Below are positions 37,047-47,043 of a DNA stretch of 63,936 nucleotides, piece after piece. Each line of letters starts with the position of its first letter. Within the stretch, counting starts at the first letter, position 1. The notes beneath the pieces are model-generated. The model saw only the letters and a list, made by a program, of their open reading frames with translations, was not told the DNA's origin and did no database searches. This stretch comes from an uncultured Roseiflexaceae bacterium (GTDB taxonomy: Bacteria; Chloroflexota; Chloroflexia; Chloroflexales; Roseiflexaceae), in assembly GCA_937974195.1 (NCBI GenBank), contig CALJIC010000070.1:1-63936 (forward strand), written 5' to 3'. Made by a program: the position numbers and the translations under genes.

Positions 37047-38294
37047 ATGCGACGTTTCTTCGCCGGGCTGTGGCGCAGCCCGGATTTCGTGCGGCTGTGG
37101 GCCGGGCAGACGATCTCGCTGTTCGGCTCGCACATCGGCGGCGGCGCGCTGCGCTACACCGCCATCCTCATCCTCGGCGCAACCCCCGTCCAGCTCTCGC
37201 TGCTCTCCGCGGCGTCGCTGCTGCCCGCGCTGCTGCTGGCGCTGCCGGCCGGCGTGTGGGTGGACCGCGTGCGGCGGCGGCCGGTATTAGTGGCGGCGGA
37301 CGCGGGCCGCGCGCTGCTGCTGCTTTCCGTCCCGCTGGCGTTCGCGCTCGGCGCGCTGCGCATCGAGCAGCTCTACCTGGTGGCGGCGCTGGTCGGGGCG
37401 CTCACGATCCTGTTCGACACCGCCTACCCCTCGTACGTGCCGACGGTCGTGCGGCGCGACGACCTGGTGGAGGCGAACAGCAAGCTCGGCGCGAGCGACT
37501 CGGTGGCCGAGATCGCCGGGCCGCCGCTCGGCGGGCTGCTGGTGCAGCTGGTGAGCGCGCCGCTGGCGGTGGCGCTCAACTCGCTCTCGTTCGTGGCCTC
37601 GGCGCTGGCGCTGCGCGGCGTGCGCGCCGAGGAGGCGGCGCCCACACCGCCGGCCGAGCGGCCCGGCGCCCGCCGCGAGCTGGCCGAGGGGCTGGCGGCG
37701 GTGCGCGCCCGGCCCGCGCTGGCCGCGCTGCTGGGCATCGCCGTGACGCAGAGCCTCGCGGGCGGGGTCATCGGCACGCTGTACGACGTCTACCTCATCA
37801 GGGAGCTGGGCCTGAGCCCGGCGCTGGTAGGGCTGACGATCGGCGTCGGCGGGGCTGCGGCGCTGGCCGGCGCGTTCCTGGCCGAGCCGGCGGTGCGGCG
37901 GCTGGGGCTGCGCCCGACGCTCGCCGCGGCCCTGCTGGTCGGCTGGGCGTCCAGCGCGCTGATCCCGCTGGCGCACGGCGCGTGGGCGCTGTGGTTCGTG
38001 GTGGCGGCGCAGCTCTCCGACGTGGCCGGCGCGATCTTCGCGATCAACGCCATCAGCCTGCGCCAGTCGGTCACGCCGGACCGGCTGCTGGGGCGGGTGA
38101 ACGCCGGCTTCAACGTGCTGACGCTTGGCGCCGGGCTGCTGGGTGCGCTGGCGGGCGGGCTGCTGGGCCAGACGCTGGGGATGCGCGCGGCGCTCGGCGT
38201 GAGCGTGGCGCTCGGCGCGGCCGCGGTGCTGTGGCTGCTGCTGATGCGCGCGGAGCGGCCGGAGGGCGCGCCGGAAGAGCAGCGGGCGGTGTAG
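37047..38294 (+). CDS. MFS transporter (EntS/MFS_3-like)
   Basis: Predicted 12-helix inner-membrane transporter of 415 residues. MRRFFAGLWRSPDFVRLWAGQTISLFGSHI and AGVWVDRVRRRPVL (the loop 2-3 motif) are typical of the MFS_3/EntS-like exporter group. The second half has RQSVTPDRLLGRVNAGFNV. The substrate is unknown. The ATG has TGAGGAG about nine bases upstream. A 255-base leader with two hairpins separates promoter and start. It converges with the threonine ammonia-lyase gene. Confidence 0.87.
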   Translation: MRRFFAGLWRSPDFVRLWAGQTISLFGSHIGGGALRYTAILILGATPVQLSLLSAASLLPALLLALPAGVWVDRVRRRPVLVAADAGRALLLLSVPLAFALGALRIEQLYLVAALVGALTILFDTAYPSYVPTVVRRDDLVEANSKLGASDSVAEIAGPPLGGLLVQLVSAPLAVALNSLSFVASALALRGVRAEEAAPTPPAERPGARRELAEGLAAVRARPALAALLGIAVTQSLAGGVIGTLYDVYLIRELGLSPALVGLTIGVGGAAALAGAFLAEPAVRRLGLRPTLAAALLVGWASSALIPLAHGAWALWFVVAAQLSDVAGAIFAINAISLRQSVTPDRLLGRVNAGFNVLTLGAGLLGALAGGLLGQTLGMRAALGVSVALGAAAVLWLLLMRAERPEGAPEEQRAV

Positions 38295-38404
38295 CGGGCG
38301 GGGCCGTCTCGCGCGAGCGAGCAGCGCGGCGGATCGGGCGGGCCGGGCGCAATGGGGCCGGGGCGAGTGTGGAGCCGCCCCAGCCCTGACCTTCGGCCTG
38401 TGGC

Positions 38405-39634
<1,230 letters not shown>

Positions 39635-39791
39635 CGCTCTCTGCACGCTCCATGTCGCACGCCGGCTGGCTGCACGGCGGCTCACCACACGTCAGGACGC
39701 CGGCACGTCGGCGCGTCCGTGATGGTGTCGAAGCGGGAGAGCGCTCCCCACACCCCGAGGCGCCCCGGCGCCCGACGTGCGACGTTCAGGG

Positions 39792-40007
39792 CTAATCTTC
39801 TCCCTCGATCGCCTCGCGCTCGTTGGCGGCCTTGGCTGCGAGCACTTGGAAGCGCCGCGCGAGGTCGCGCTCGCCGTACGCGTTGGCGGCCTCCATGAGA
39901 AAGCCCGCGGCGGTCTGCAGGTTGCGCAGCCCCTGGCGGTTGCCGGACAGCCGGTACTCGGCGATCACACGCTCCAGGTATTCCTGGATGTTCTCGACCG
40001 TGAGCAT
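39792..40007 (-). CDS. Small helical protein of unknown function
   Basis: 71 residues, predicted almost entirely alpha-helical (VENIQEYLERVIAEYR, then GLRNLQTAAGFLMEAANAYGERDLARRFQVLAAKAANERE). It is acidic at the C-terminus and has no membrane segment. AAGGAGGAG is an excellent ribosome-binding site seven bases before the ATG, which is the main reason to call it a gene. It does not match a family I recognise. It lies between threonine ammonia-lyase and a sugar dehydrogenase and could be an orphan regulatory or structural miniprotein. Confidence 0.75.
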   Translation of the reverse strand: MLTVENIQEYLERVIAEYRLSGNRQGLRNLQTAAGFLMEAANAYGERDLARRFQVLAAKAANEREAIEGED

Positions 40008-40090
40008 GAGGCTCCTCCTTCTGTTTCAGCTGCAGATATTGTAACACCGGTGCGGTGAGCGGCATCCGCAGGCGCGCCCCGCGCATGGGA

Positions 40091-40096
40091 TACAAT
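40091..40096 (+). promoter_or_regulatory. -10 box of the sugar dehydrogenase gene
   Basis: GGA-TACAAT. It would give a leader of about 195 bases that contains a hairpin module. Confidence 0.35.
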
Positions 40097-40135
40097 GCTG
40101 GGTCGCTGGCACGGGCCGTGGCATTGGTAGTGCTC

Positions 40136-40250
40136 TGGACTTATGCGGCCGTGCCGCCTGCCTCCCTTCCGGGGAGGTGCGAAGGGCCTGCGGCTCTCCG
40201 GAACCCTTTTCCCGCGCCGCAACGCGGCGGAAGAGGTGTCGTGCAGGGAG
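40136..40250. repeat. Intergenic hairpin module
   Basis: CCCTTCCGGGGAGGTGCGAAGGG and CGCGCCGCAACGCGGCGG form stems. The string TTCCGGGGA-GTG also occurs at 15675-15690, and GGGGAGGTG-GGAGG recurs at 15730 and 57614. Located in the leader of the sugar dehydrogenase gene. Confidence 0.5.
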
Positions 40251-40293
40251 TGTGCCGGTGTTGTGCGGCAGCGAAACGAGGACGAGGTCAGCG

Positions 40294-41703
40294 ATGATGA
40301 GATTCAAGCGGTATGTGGCGTTCGCGATGCTCATTCTCCTCACAGCCGGCTGCGGCGCGCAGTCCGCGGCGGAGACCAGCCAGCCGGCCGAAGTGACCAG
40401 CCAGCCGGTCGAAGCGACCAGCCAGCCGGTCGAAGCGACCAGCCAGCCGGTCGAAGCGACCAGCCAGCCGGCCGAAGCAACCAGCCAGCCAGCCGAGGCG
40501 ACCGAGCAGACCACCTATCTGCCGAGCGTGACGCGCCCGGCGGCCCTGGCCGTGCCGCCCGAGGACGCGGCGAGCGCCCGGCTGAAGGTGCCGGAGGGCT
40601 TCGTGGTGCGGCTGTTCGCCAGCGGCCTCAAGAACCCGCGGCTCATGACGGTCGGCCCCGACGGCCAGCTCTACGTCGCCGAGCGCGGCGCGAGCGCGGT
40701 GGTGCGCCTGCCGGACGCCGACGGCGACGGCATCGCGGACGGGCGGCAGGTGCTGGCCGAGGGGCTCCAGCGGCCGCACAGCCTCGAGTGGCACGAGGGC
40801 GCCCTGTACGTGGCCGAGGACGGGCGCATCAGCCGCCTGATCGACGCGAACGGCGACGGCGACATGGCGGACGAGGGCGAGCGCACGACCGTGACCGAGA
40901 ACATCCCGCGCGGGGGCAACCACCACTCGCGCACGCTGCACTTCGGGCCGGACGGCAAGCTCTACGTCTCGGCCGGCTCCAGCAGCAACAACGAGGTCGA
41001 GGAGGACCGCCGGCGGGCGACGATCATGCGCTTCAACCCGGATGGCACGATCCCCGCCGACAACCCGTTCGCCGATGACCCGGAGGAGACGCGCCGGCCG
41101 GTGTGGGCCGAGGGGCTGCGCAACAGCATCGACTTCCTCTGGCTGCCCGATGGGCGGCTGTGGGCCAACCACAACGGCTCGGATGGCCTCGGCGACGACA
41201 TCCCGCCGGAGGAGATCGTGATCGAAGTCGAGCGCGGCGGCCACTACGGCTGGCCCTTCTGCTACACGCCGGTGCTGGGTGCCGTGCCGCCCGGGACGCG
41301 CGAGGTGCGCGACGAGCGCGTGCCGCTCCAGGGGTTGGAGAGCTGCGACCAGGCCACCCCGGCGCTGTTCACCGACCTGGCGCACCAGGCGCCGATCGGC
41401 ATGGCGCGCTACGACGCCGAGCACTTCCCGCCCGAGTACCGCGGCAACCTGTTCGTCGCCTACCACGGCTCGTGGAACAGCAGCCAGCCCCGCGACTGTA
41501 AGGTGCAGATGATCGTCGTGCGCGACGGGCAGCCGGTCGAGAGCGTGCCGTTCCTCACCGGCTTCCGCGACGACGAGCGGCAGAACTGCGCCGAGGCCTG
41601 GGGCCGGCCGACCGGCGTGGCGGTGGGCGCGGCGGGCGAGCTGTTCGTCGCCGACGGGCAGAACGGCAATATCTACCGCATCGTGTACGCCCCGGGCGAC
41701 TGA
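40294..41703 (+). CDS. Lipoprotein glucose/sorbosone dehydrogenase-like protein (PQQ-type beta-propeller)
   Basis: 469 residues. The N-terminal signal with lipobox LLTAGC (Cys near 20) predicts a lipid-anchored extracellular protein. A linker follows with six 7-residue repeats TSQPVEA (about residues 28-69). The remainder is a six-bladed propeller of the GSDH/sorbosone dehydrogenase type (VPEGFVVRLFASGLKNPRLM, DGQLYVAERG, GGNHHSRTLHFGPDGKLYVSAGSSSNN, YHGSWNSSQP, RPTGVAVGAAGELFVADGQNGNIYRI). Family members oxidise aldoses using PQQ. GAGG precedes the first of two ATGs. Confidence 0.87.
   Translation: MMRFKRYVAFAMLILLTAGCGAQSAAETSQPAEVTSQPVEATSQPVEATSQPVEATSQPAEATSQPAEATEQTTYLPSVTRPAALAVPPEDAASARLKVPEGFVVRLFASGLKNPRLMTVGPDGQLYVAERGASAVVRLPDADGDGIADGRQVLAEGLQRPHSLEWHEGALYVAEDGRISRLIDANGDGDMADEGERTTVTENIPRGGNHHSRTLHFGPDGKLYVSAGSSSNNEVEEDRRRATIMRFNPDGTIPADNPFADDPEETRRPVWAEGLRNSIDFLWLPDGRLWANHNGSDGLGDDIPPEEIVIEVERGGHYGWPFCYTPVLGAVPPGTREVRDERVPLQGLESCDQATPALFTDLAHQAPIGMARYDAEHFPPEYRGNLFVAYHGSWNSSQPRDCKVQMIVVRDGQPVESVPFLTGFRDDERQNCAEAWGRPTGVAVGAAGELFVADGQNGNIYRIVYAPGD
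40375..40500 (+). repeat. 21-base tandem repeat inside the lipoprotein gene (6 copies)
   Basis: Six contiguous 21-base units encode TSQP(V/A)EA (or EV). Copies 2-4 are identical, and the outer copies differ at one to four bases. The unit is in frame, so copy-number change would lengthen or shorten the spacer between the lipid anchor and the propeller without a frameshift. Confidence 0.9.
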
Positions 41704-41746
41704 GCCGGAGGCGGGCGGCGCCCACGCGGCCGGTAGCGAAGTACGG

Positions 41747-41752
41747 TACAAT
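41747..41752 (+). promoter_or_regulatory. -10 box of the udk-glycan operon (GGTACAAT)
   Basis: GG-TACAAT, giving a leader of about 36 bases to the GTG at 41795. The -35 is weak. Confidence 0.4.
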
Positions 41753-41794
41753 ACCAACGATATCTATCTGCGAAGCGGACACCGGGAGCGCAGC

Positions 41795-42439
41795 GTGCCT
41801 CGTCCCCTGATCATCGGTGTTGCTGGCGGCAGCGGCAGCGGCAAGACCACCGTCTCCAACGCGATCCTGGAGCGCGTCGGCCGCGGGCGGATCGCCTTTC
41901 TCGCGCACGACTCGTACTACCACGACCTCTCCCACCTGCCGCTGGAGGAGCGCGCGAAGGTCAACTTCGACCACCCGGACGCCTTCGACAACGCGCTCTA
42001 CCTGGCGCACCTCGAGGCCCTGGAGGCCGGGCAGCCGGTCGCGGTGCCGACCTACGACTTCGCCAACTACGTGCGGCTGCCGGAGGTGGTGATCGTGCAG
42101 CCGCAGCCGGTGGTGCTGCTCGAGGGCATCCTGATCTTCGCCGACGCGGCGCTGCGCTCGCACATGGATATCAAGCTCTTCGTCGACGCCGAGAGCGACC
42201 TGCGCATCATCCGGCGCATCCAGCGCGACACCCGGCAGCGCGGGCGCACGGTCGAGTCGGTGATCGAGCAGTACCTGCGCACCGTCCGCCCCATGCATCT
42301 GGAGTTCGTCGAGCCCTCCAAGCGCTACGCCGACATCATTATTCCGAACGGCGGCCTCAACCCGATCGCGATCGATATGGTGGTGGCGCGCATCGAGCGT
42401 ATGCTGAACGACAGGCGACAGGTGCCAGGTGATCTGTGA
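41795..42439 (+). CDS. udk: Uridine kinase
   Basis: Phosphorylates uridine and cytidine in pyrimidine salvage. 214 residues, the normal length for bacterial Udk. P-loop GGSGSGKTT at about residues 8-16, HDSYYHDLSHLPLEERAKVNFDHPDAFD, PTYDFANY, VVLLEGILIFAD and DLRIIRRIQRDTRQRGR are all as expected. GTG start preceded by GGGAG. Its stop overlaps the next gene's start by four bases (GTGA), so it heads the glycan operon, where it might help supply UDP-sugars (inference). Confidence 0.95.
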   Translation: MPRPLIIGVAGGSGSGKTTVSNAILERVGRGRIAFLAHDSYYHDLSHLPLEERAKVNFDHPDAFDNALYLAHLEALEAGQPVAVPTYDFANYVRLPEVVIVQPQPVVLLEGILIFADAALRSHMDIKLFVDAESDLRIIRRIQRDTRQRGRTVESVIEQYLRTVRPMHLEFVEPSKRYADIIIPNGGLNPIAIDMVVARIERMLNDRRQVPGDL

Positions 42440-43509
42440 TAGGTGTGACGATCTATCCCCTTCCGCCCCGCCTGCCGACGAATCCCTATCTCGACCTGCT
42501 GTACGCGCCGATGGGCGGCTGTGGCCTCCACATCTGGCGGCGGCGCCCGCGCGAGGCCCTTCCCGCGCTGCTGGCCGGGCGCGGCGCGCGGGTGCTGCAT
42601 CTGCACTTCTTCGATGAGCTCACGCAGCGGCCGGGCCGCCTCGCAACCGCGGCGCGCAGCCTGGCGTTCGTCGCGCTGCTCGCGTCGCTGCGCGCGCGCG
42701 GGGTGCGCCTGGTCTGGACGGCGCACAACCTCGTGCCGCACGAGCTGCACCAGCCCCGCTGGGCGTTCCTGACCTACCGCTTCGTCGCCCGCTCTGCGGA
42801 AGCGGTGATCGCCCACGGTGAGGCCGCGCTCTCGCTCGTCCGCGAGCGCTACGGGCCGCTCCGCCGCGCCGAGGCCATCCCGCTCGGCAGCTTCGCCGGC
42901 GTCTACGGCCCGGCGGCCGATCGGGGCGTGAGCCGGGCCGCGCTCGGCCTGCCCGCGTCCGGGCGCGTGATCCTGAGCCTCGGCGCGCTCCGCCCCTACA
43001 AAGGGCTGGAGGATCTGATCGACAGCTTCGCGGCGCTGCCGGCGGAGCGGCGCGGCACGCTGCTGATCGCCGGCGCGCCGAAGGACCGCGCCTACGCCGA
43101 GCTGCTCGCCCGGCGCGCGGCGCAGGTGGCCGGGGTGACGCTGGCGCCGCGCCACGTGCCCGACGAGCAGATCCCGGCGTACCTGGCGGCCGCCGACGTG
43201 GTCGCGCTGCCCTACCGCCGCCTCCTCACCTCCGCCGCGCTCATGCTGGCGCTCTCCTACGCCCGCCCCGTCATCGCCCCCGACGTGGGGCCGGCCCGCG
43301 AGCTGGTGCGCGACGGGCGCGAGGGCTTCCTGTTCGCGCCCGGCAGCCCGGAGGCGCTCTCGGCGGCCCTGCGGCGCGCGCTCGACCACCCGGATCTGGA
43401 CGCGCTCGGGGCCAGCGCGCTCGACAGGGCCGAGCAGTTCGACTGGCGGGAGATCGCGGCGCGCACCGCCGCGCTGTACCGCGCGGTCGCCGCGGGGGAG
43501 CAGCCGTGA
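42436..43509 (+). CDS. Glycosyltransferase family 4
   Basis: 357 residues, GT-B fold. The N-terminal half has LHLHFFDEL and TAHNLVPHE, acceptor-side features of GT4. The C-terminal half has LSLGALRPYKGLEDLI, AGAPKD and the nucleotide-sugar site PYRRLLTSAALMLALSYARPVIAPDVGPARELV with GREGFLF. Cytoplasmic or peripheral membrane enzyme that adds a sugar to a growing lipid-linked glycan (inference from the operon). GTG start overlapping udk by four bases, and its end overlaps the flippase gene by four. Confidence 0.9.
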   Translation: MIGVTIYPLPPRLPTNPYLDLLYAPMGGCGLHIWRRRPREALPALLAGRGARVLHLHFFDELTQRPGRLATAARSLAFVALLASLRARGVRLVWTAHNLVPHELHQPRWAFLTYRFVARSAEAVIAHGEAALSLVRERYGPLRRAEAIPLGSFAGVYGPAADRGVSRAALGLPASGRVILSLGALRPYKGLEDLIDSFAALPAERRGTLLIAGAPKDRAYAELLARRAAQVAGVTLAPRHVPDEQIPAYLAAADVVALPYRRLLTSAALMLALSYARPVIAPDVGPARELVRDGREGFLFAPGSPEALSAALRRALDHPDLDALGASALDRAEQFDWREIAARTAALYRAVAAGEQP

Positions 43510-45002
43510 GCGAGTCTCCGCTGCGCCGGCTGGTGCGAAACACCGCCGGCTACAGCTTCAGCACGCTGGCCGGGCCGCTGTTCACCCTGCTGCTGACGCC
43601 GGTCTACACGCGGCTGCTCACCGCAGCCGACTACGGCACCGTCGACACCCTGACGATGCTGGGCACCGTCCTGTTCCTGATCGGCACGCTCGGGATCGCG
43701 CCGGCGCTCACGGCGCTCTACTACGCGCCCGAGCACAGCGCGGAGCAGCCGCGCCTGCTCGCGAGCGCGCTGTGGGCGGCGGTCGGCTGGTCGGGGGCGG
43801 TGGCGGCCGCGGCGATCCTGCTCGCCGAGCCGATCGCCAGGCTGGCGCTGGCGCGCGAGGATGTGACCGGCCTGGTGCGCCTGGCGGCCGCCGGGCTGCC
43901 GTTCGGCGTCATCTCGGCCGTGCAGACCGCGGCGCTGCGGCTGCGCTTCGCCGTCTGGCGCGGCAACGTGCTGGCGCTCGGCACGCTGCTGGCCTCGGTC
44001 GGCGCCAACGTGCTGCTGGTGCTCGTCCTGCGCTGGGGCAGCACGGGGGTGATCGCTGCGCTGACGACGACCAACGTCGTGAGCGCGCTGATCGGCCTGG
44101 CCTTGGCGCCGGAGGGCCTGCGCGCGCGCCCGCGGCCGGACCTGATGGCCGCCCTGGTGCGCGGCGGCCTCCCGCTGCTGCCGGCCGGGCTGGCGTCCTG
44201 GGCGCTGCTGTACGCGGACCGGCTGTTCCTAGTGCGGGCGGTCTCGCTCGATCAGATCGGCATCTACGCGATCGCGGTGAAGCTCTCGTCGCTGCTCGGC
44301 GTGCTGATCGAGCCGTTCAAGTCCGCCTGGTCGCCGATCTCGCTCTCGATCGGCGACCAGCCCGAGGCGCCGGCGCTCTACGCCAGGGTGCTGACCTACT
44401 TCTGCGCAGCGGCCTGCGGGCTGGCGCTCGCGGTCAGCCTGTTCGCGCACGAGGTGCTGCTGGTGTTCACCACGCCGGCCTACCTCGGCGCGGCCGACTA
44501 CGTCTGGCTGCTCGCGCTGTCCCCGGTCGCCAGCGGGGTCGCGACGGTCGTGTCGGTCGGCCTGTACCTGAGCCGGCGGCTCGGCCCGATCGGCTGGGGC
44601 GCCGCCGCGGCCGCCGCCGTGAATCTGCTCCTCAACCTGCTGCTGATCCCGCGCTACGGCGTGACCGGCGCGGCGCTCGCCACGGCGCTGGGGTACAGCG
44701 CCACGCCGCTCGTGGTCGCGATCTTCGCCCAGCGCACGCGCTGGCTGCCGTTCCGCTGGCGCGACGTCGCGGTCGTCACGGCGGTCTACCTCGGCCTGGT
44801 GGGCGCCGGCGGCCTGGTCGGCAGCCGCCTCGACCTCACCTCGCTGGGGCTGCGCGCGGCGCTGCTGCTCGCCTACCTGCCGCTGCTGCGGCTGCTGGGG
44901 GTGCTGGACGACGCGGCGCTTCAGGCGGCCTGGCGCGCCGTGCGCCAGCCGCGGCTGCTGCTGCGCCCGCTGCGCGCGCAGCAGGGGGAAGAAGCGCCAT
45001 GA
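43506..45002 (+). CDS. Polysaccharide/lipid-linked oligosaccharide flippase (Wzx-like, MOP superfamily)
   Basis: 498 residues with about 12-14 predicted membrane helices. The opening RNTAGYSFSTLAGPLFTLLLTPVYTRLLTAADYG-type sequence is diagnostic of the polysaccharide exporter branch of the MOP superfamily (the RNT..Y.FST and TPVYTRLL parts are clear). AAVNLLLNLLLIPRYGVTGAALAT near residue 390 is another family hallmark. It should move undecaprenyl-linked glycan units to the outer face. GTG start with 4-base overlap upstream and ATGA overlap downstream. Confidence 0.92.
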   Translation: MSESPLRRLVRNTAGYSFSTLAGPLFTLLLTPVYTRLLTAADYGTVDTLTMLGTVLFLIGTLGIAPALTALYYAPEHSAEQPRLLASALWAAVGWSGAVAAAAILLAEPIARLALAREDVTGLVRLAAAGLPFGVISAVQTAALRLRFAVWRGNVLALGTLLASVGANVLLVLVLRWGSTGVIAALTTTNVVSALIGLALAPEGLRARPRPDLMAALVRGGLPLLPAGLASWALLYADRLFLVRAVSLDQIGIYAIAVKLSSLLGVLIEPFKSAWSPISLSIGDQPEAPALYARVLTYFCAAACGLALAVSLFAHEVLLVFTTPAYLGAADYVWLLALSPVASGVATVVSVGLYLSRRLGPIGWGAAAAAAVNLLLNLLLIPRYGVTGAALATALGYSATPLVVAIFAQRTRWLPFRWRDVAVVTAVYLGLVGAGGLVGSRLDLTSLGLRAALLLAYLPLLRLLGVLDDAALQAAWRAVRQPRLLLRPLRAQQGEEAP

Positions 45003-45949
45003 GCGCCGTCTGGGAGCCGGGCGAGCGCGGCGGGCCGCTCGTCTCGCTGATCCTCGTGACCTACAACAGCGCCCGGCTGCTGCCGGCGTTCTTCGATGCG
45101 CTCGCGGGCACCCGCTACGCGCCCTACGAGCTGATCGCGGTCGACAACGCCTCGGCCGACGGCACCGCCGAGGAGCTGGCGCGCCGGCCGGGCGTCCGGC
45201 TGCTCGCGAACGCAGCGAACGTCGGCTTCGGACGCGCCTGCAACCAGGGGGCCCGCGCCGCATCCGGCTCGCTGCTGGTGTTCCTCAACCCGGACGTGCT
45301 CGTCACCCCGCTGTGGCTCGACGCGCTGACGGAACGGATGGCCCAGCACCCCGACGCCGCGATCATCTCCCCGCAGACCGTGGCGCCGGGAGAGGCCCGC
45401 GCCGCGCCCGAGCCGGCGGAGCGGCGCGCCGTGGAGGCCGCCGCCGTACCCGGGTGTGCTATGATGATGCGGCGGTGCGCGTGGGAGCAGCTCGGCGGCT
45501 TCGACGAGCAGATCTTCCTGTACTGGGAGGACACCGAGCTCTGCTGGCGCGCCTGGCTGTGCGGCTGGCGCGTGCTCGAGGACCTGGAGGCCACCGTGGT
45601 CCACACGCGCGGCGCGAGCGGCGGCGGGGCGCAGTGGGACGCCGAGGCGGTGAAGAACGGGCTGTACGTCCACCTGAAGCTCCTCGGCTGGCGGCCGGTC
45701 GCCCGCTTCGCGGCGCGGCAGGCGGCCAAGACCGCGCTGAGGCTGGCGAGCGGGCGGGGCGGCGCGCTGCTCGACGCCTGGCGCTGGAACCTGCGGCACC
45801 TCGGCGAGACGCTGGCGCGCCGCCGGGAGCTGCGGCGGCACGCGCGGGGCGACCTGCGCCACCTGGAGCAGCTGATCGCGGCGCACACCGCCCGCCAGCG
45901 GCGCGAGCGCAGCGAGCGACAGGCGATACGGCATCACCACGAGCCATGA
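44999..45949 (+). CDS. Glycosyltransferase family 2 (rhamnosyltransferase-like)
   Basis: 316 residues, GT-A fold: SLILVTYNSARLL, AVDNASADGTAE, NVGFGRACNQGARAASG, LFLNPDV-type metal site (VFLNPDVLV), and FDEQIFLYWEDTELCWRAWLCGWR with the catalytic-side ED. It resembles WcaA/WbbL-type transferases that add rhamnose or related sugars. The C-terminal tail is Arg-rich. The reading frame is open far upstream through the flippase in another frame, and the true start is the ATG of the ATGA overlap. Confidence 0.9.
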   Translation: MSAVWEPGERGGPLVSLILVTYNSARLLPAFFDALAGTRYAPYELIAVDNASADGTAEELARRPGVRLLANAANVGFGRACNQGARAASGSLLVFLNPDVLVTPLWLDALTERMAQHPDAAIISPQTVAPGEARAAPEPAERRAVEAAAVPGCAMMMRRCAWEQLGGFDEQIFLYWEDTELCWRAWLCGWRVLEDLEATVVHTRGASGGGAQWDAEAVKNGLYVHLKLLGWRPVARFAARQAAKTALRLASGRGGALLDAWRWNLRHLGETLARRRELRRHARGDLRHLEQLIAAHTARQRRERSERQAIRHHHEP

Positions 45950-47043
45950 GGCGACAGCCGACACCCCCGATCGACGGCTCGGGCGCGCCCGATGCGCCGC
46001 CGAGCGACATCCTGCCCTGCCCGAGCTGCGGCTCGCGCCGCCGGAGCAGGCTCTTCGCCGCCCGTGACCGGCTGCACCGCATCGATGGCGCGTTCCACGT
46101 CACCCGCTGCTCCTGCGGGCTCCGCGCCACGGACCCCGCGCCGGGCGACATTGGCGCGTACTACCCGCCGACCTACTACGCGTTCGGCCCGGTCGGCCGG
46201 CCGCCCTTCTTCGGGCTGGGCCTCCGCGGGCTGCTGCGCACCTGCGTCCTGCGCTACCACTACGGCTACCGCTACGGGCCGCTCGGCGCGAAGCTCCCGG
46301 CGAGCGGCCCGCTCGCCGTGCTGCTGAAGCTGCTCACGCGCCCGCTGCGCCGCCGCGCCGCGCTGGTGTTCGGGCCGGGGCCGCTTCCGCCGGCTGTGGA
46401 GGGCGGGCGCGCGCTCGATGTCGGCTGCGGCAGCGGCGTGTGGCTGCTGAAGATGCAGGCTCTCGGCTGGCAGGTCGAGGGCGTGGAGGTGAGCCCGACC
46501 GCCTGCGCGGCGGCGCGCGCCGCCGGTCTGACCGTCCACCAGGCGCAGCTCGCCGACGCCCGGCTGCCGGCTGACAGCTTCGACGTGGTGCGGATCTGGC
46601 ACACGCTGGAGCACGTCCCCGACCCCGCGCTCGTGCTGCGCGAGGCCGCTCGGCTGCTGAAGCCGGGCGGGACCCTCCTCATCGGCGTGCCGAACGCCGG
46701 CGGCTGGATGGCGCGGCTGTTCGGCAGCTACTGGTTCGACCTCGACGTGCCGCGGCACCTCTGGCACTTCACCGAGCGCGACCTGCGCCGGCTCGTCGCG
46801 GGCGCCGGGCTGCAGGTCGTGCGGGTGGGCTACGGCTTCTACGGCGCCTACTCGCTCCTGTGGTCGCTGCGCTACTGCTGGGAGGAGCGCGCCGGCTACA
46901 CGGCCGAGGGGCGGTCGGCCTTCGAGCGCGGCCGCCTGTGGGTGCGCGACGCGCGTATCGCGGCGCCGCTGCGGGTGCTGCTGCGCCTCGCGGAGCGAAG
47001 CAACCATCTGGAGCTGACCGCCGTGCTGCCGGAGCGCCCATGA
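45946..47043 (+). CDS. SAM-dependent methyltransferase with N-terminal zinc ribbon
   Basis: 365 residues. Residues about 24-55 hold CPSCG..CSCG, a zinc-ribbon-like pair as in sugar C-methyltransferase relatives. A short segment DPAPGDIGAYYPPTYYAFG follows. The class I methyltransferase core starts near 160 with ALDVGCGSGVWLL (SAM-binding), VEGVEVSPTAC, IWHTLEHVPDP and LLKPGGTLLIGVPN. In a glycan operon the likely substrate is a sugar or the lipid-linked chain terminus (inference). ATG within ATGA overlaps at both ends. Confidence 0.9.
   Translation: MRRQPTPPIDGSGAPDAPPSDILPCPSCGSRRRSRLFAARDRLHRIDGAFHVTRCSCGLRATDPAPGDIGAYYPPTYYAFGPVGRPPFFGLGLRGLLRTCVLRYHYGYRYGPLGAKLPASGPLAVLLKLLTRPLRRRAALVFGPGPLPPAVEGGRALDVGCGSGVWLLKMQALGWQVEGVEVSPTACAAARAAGLTVHQAQLADARLPADSFDVVRIWHTLEHVPDPALVLREAARLLKPGGTLLIGVPNAGGWMARLFGSYWFDLDVPRHLWHFTERDLRRLVAGAGLQVVRVGYGFYGAYSLLWSLRYCWEERAGYTAEGRSAFERGRLWVRDARIAAPLRVLLRLAERSNHLELTAVLPERP

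Noticed and set aside
40288..41757. Minus-strand frame with LAGRFDR repeats opposite the sugar dehydrogenase
   Set aside because: The repeats are simply the reverse reading of the 21-base tandem repeat in the lipoprotein gene.
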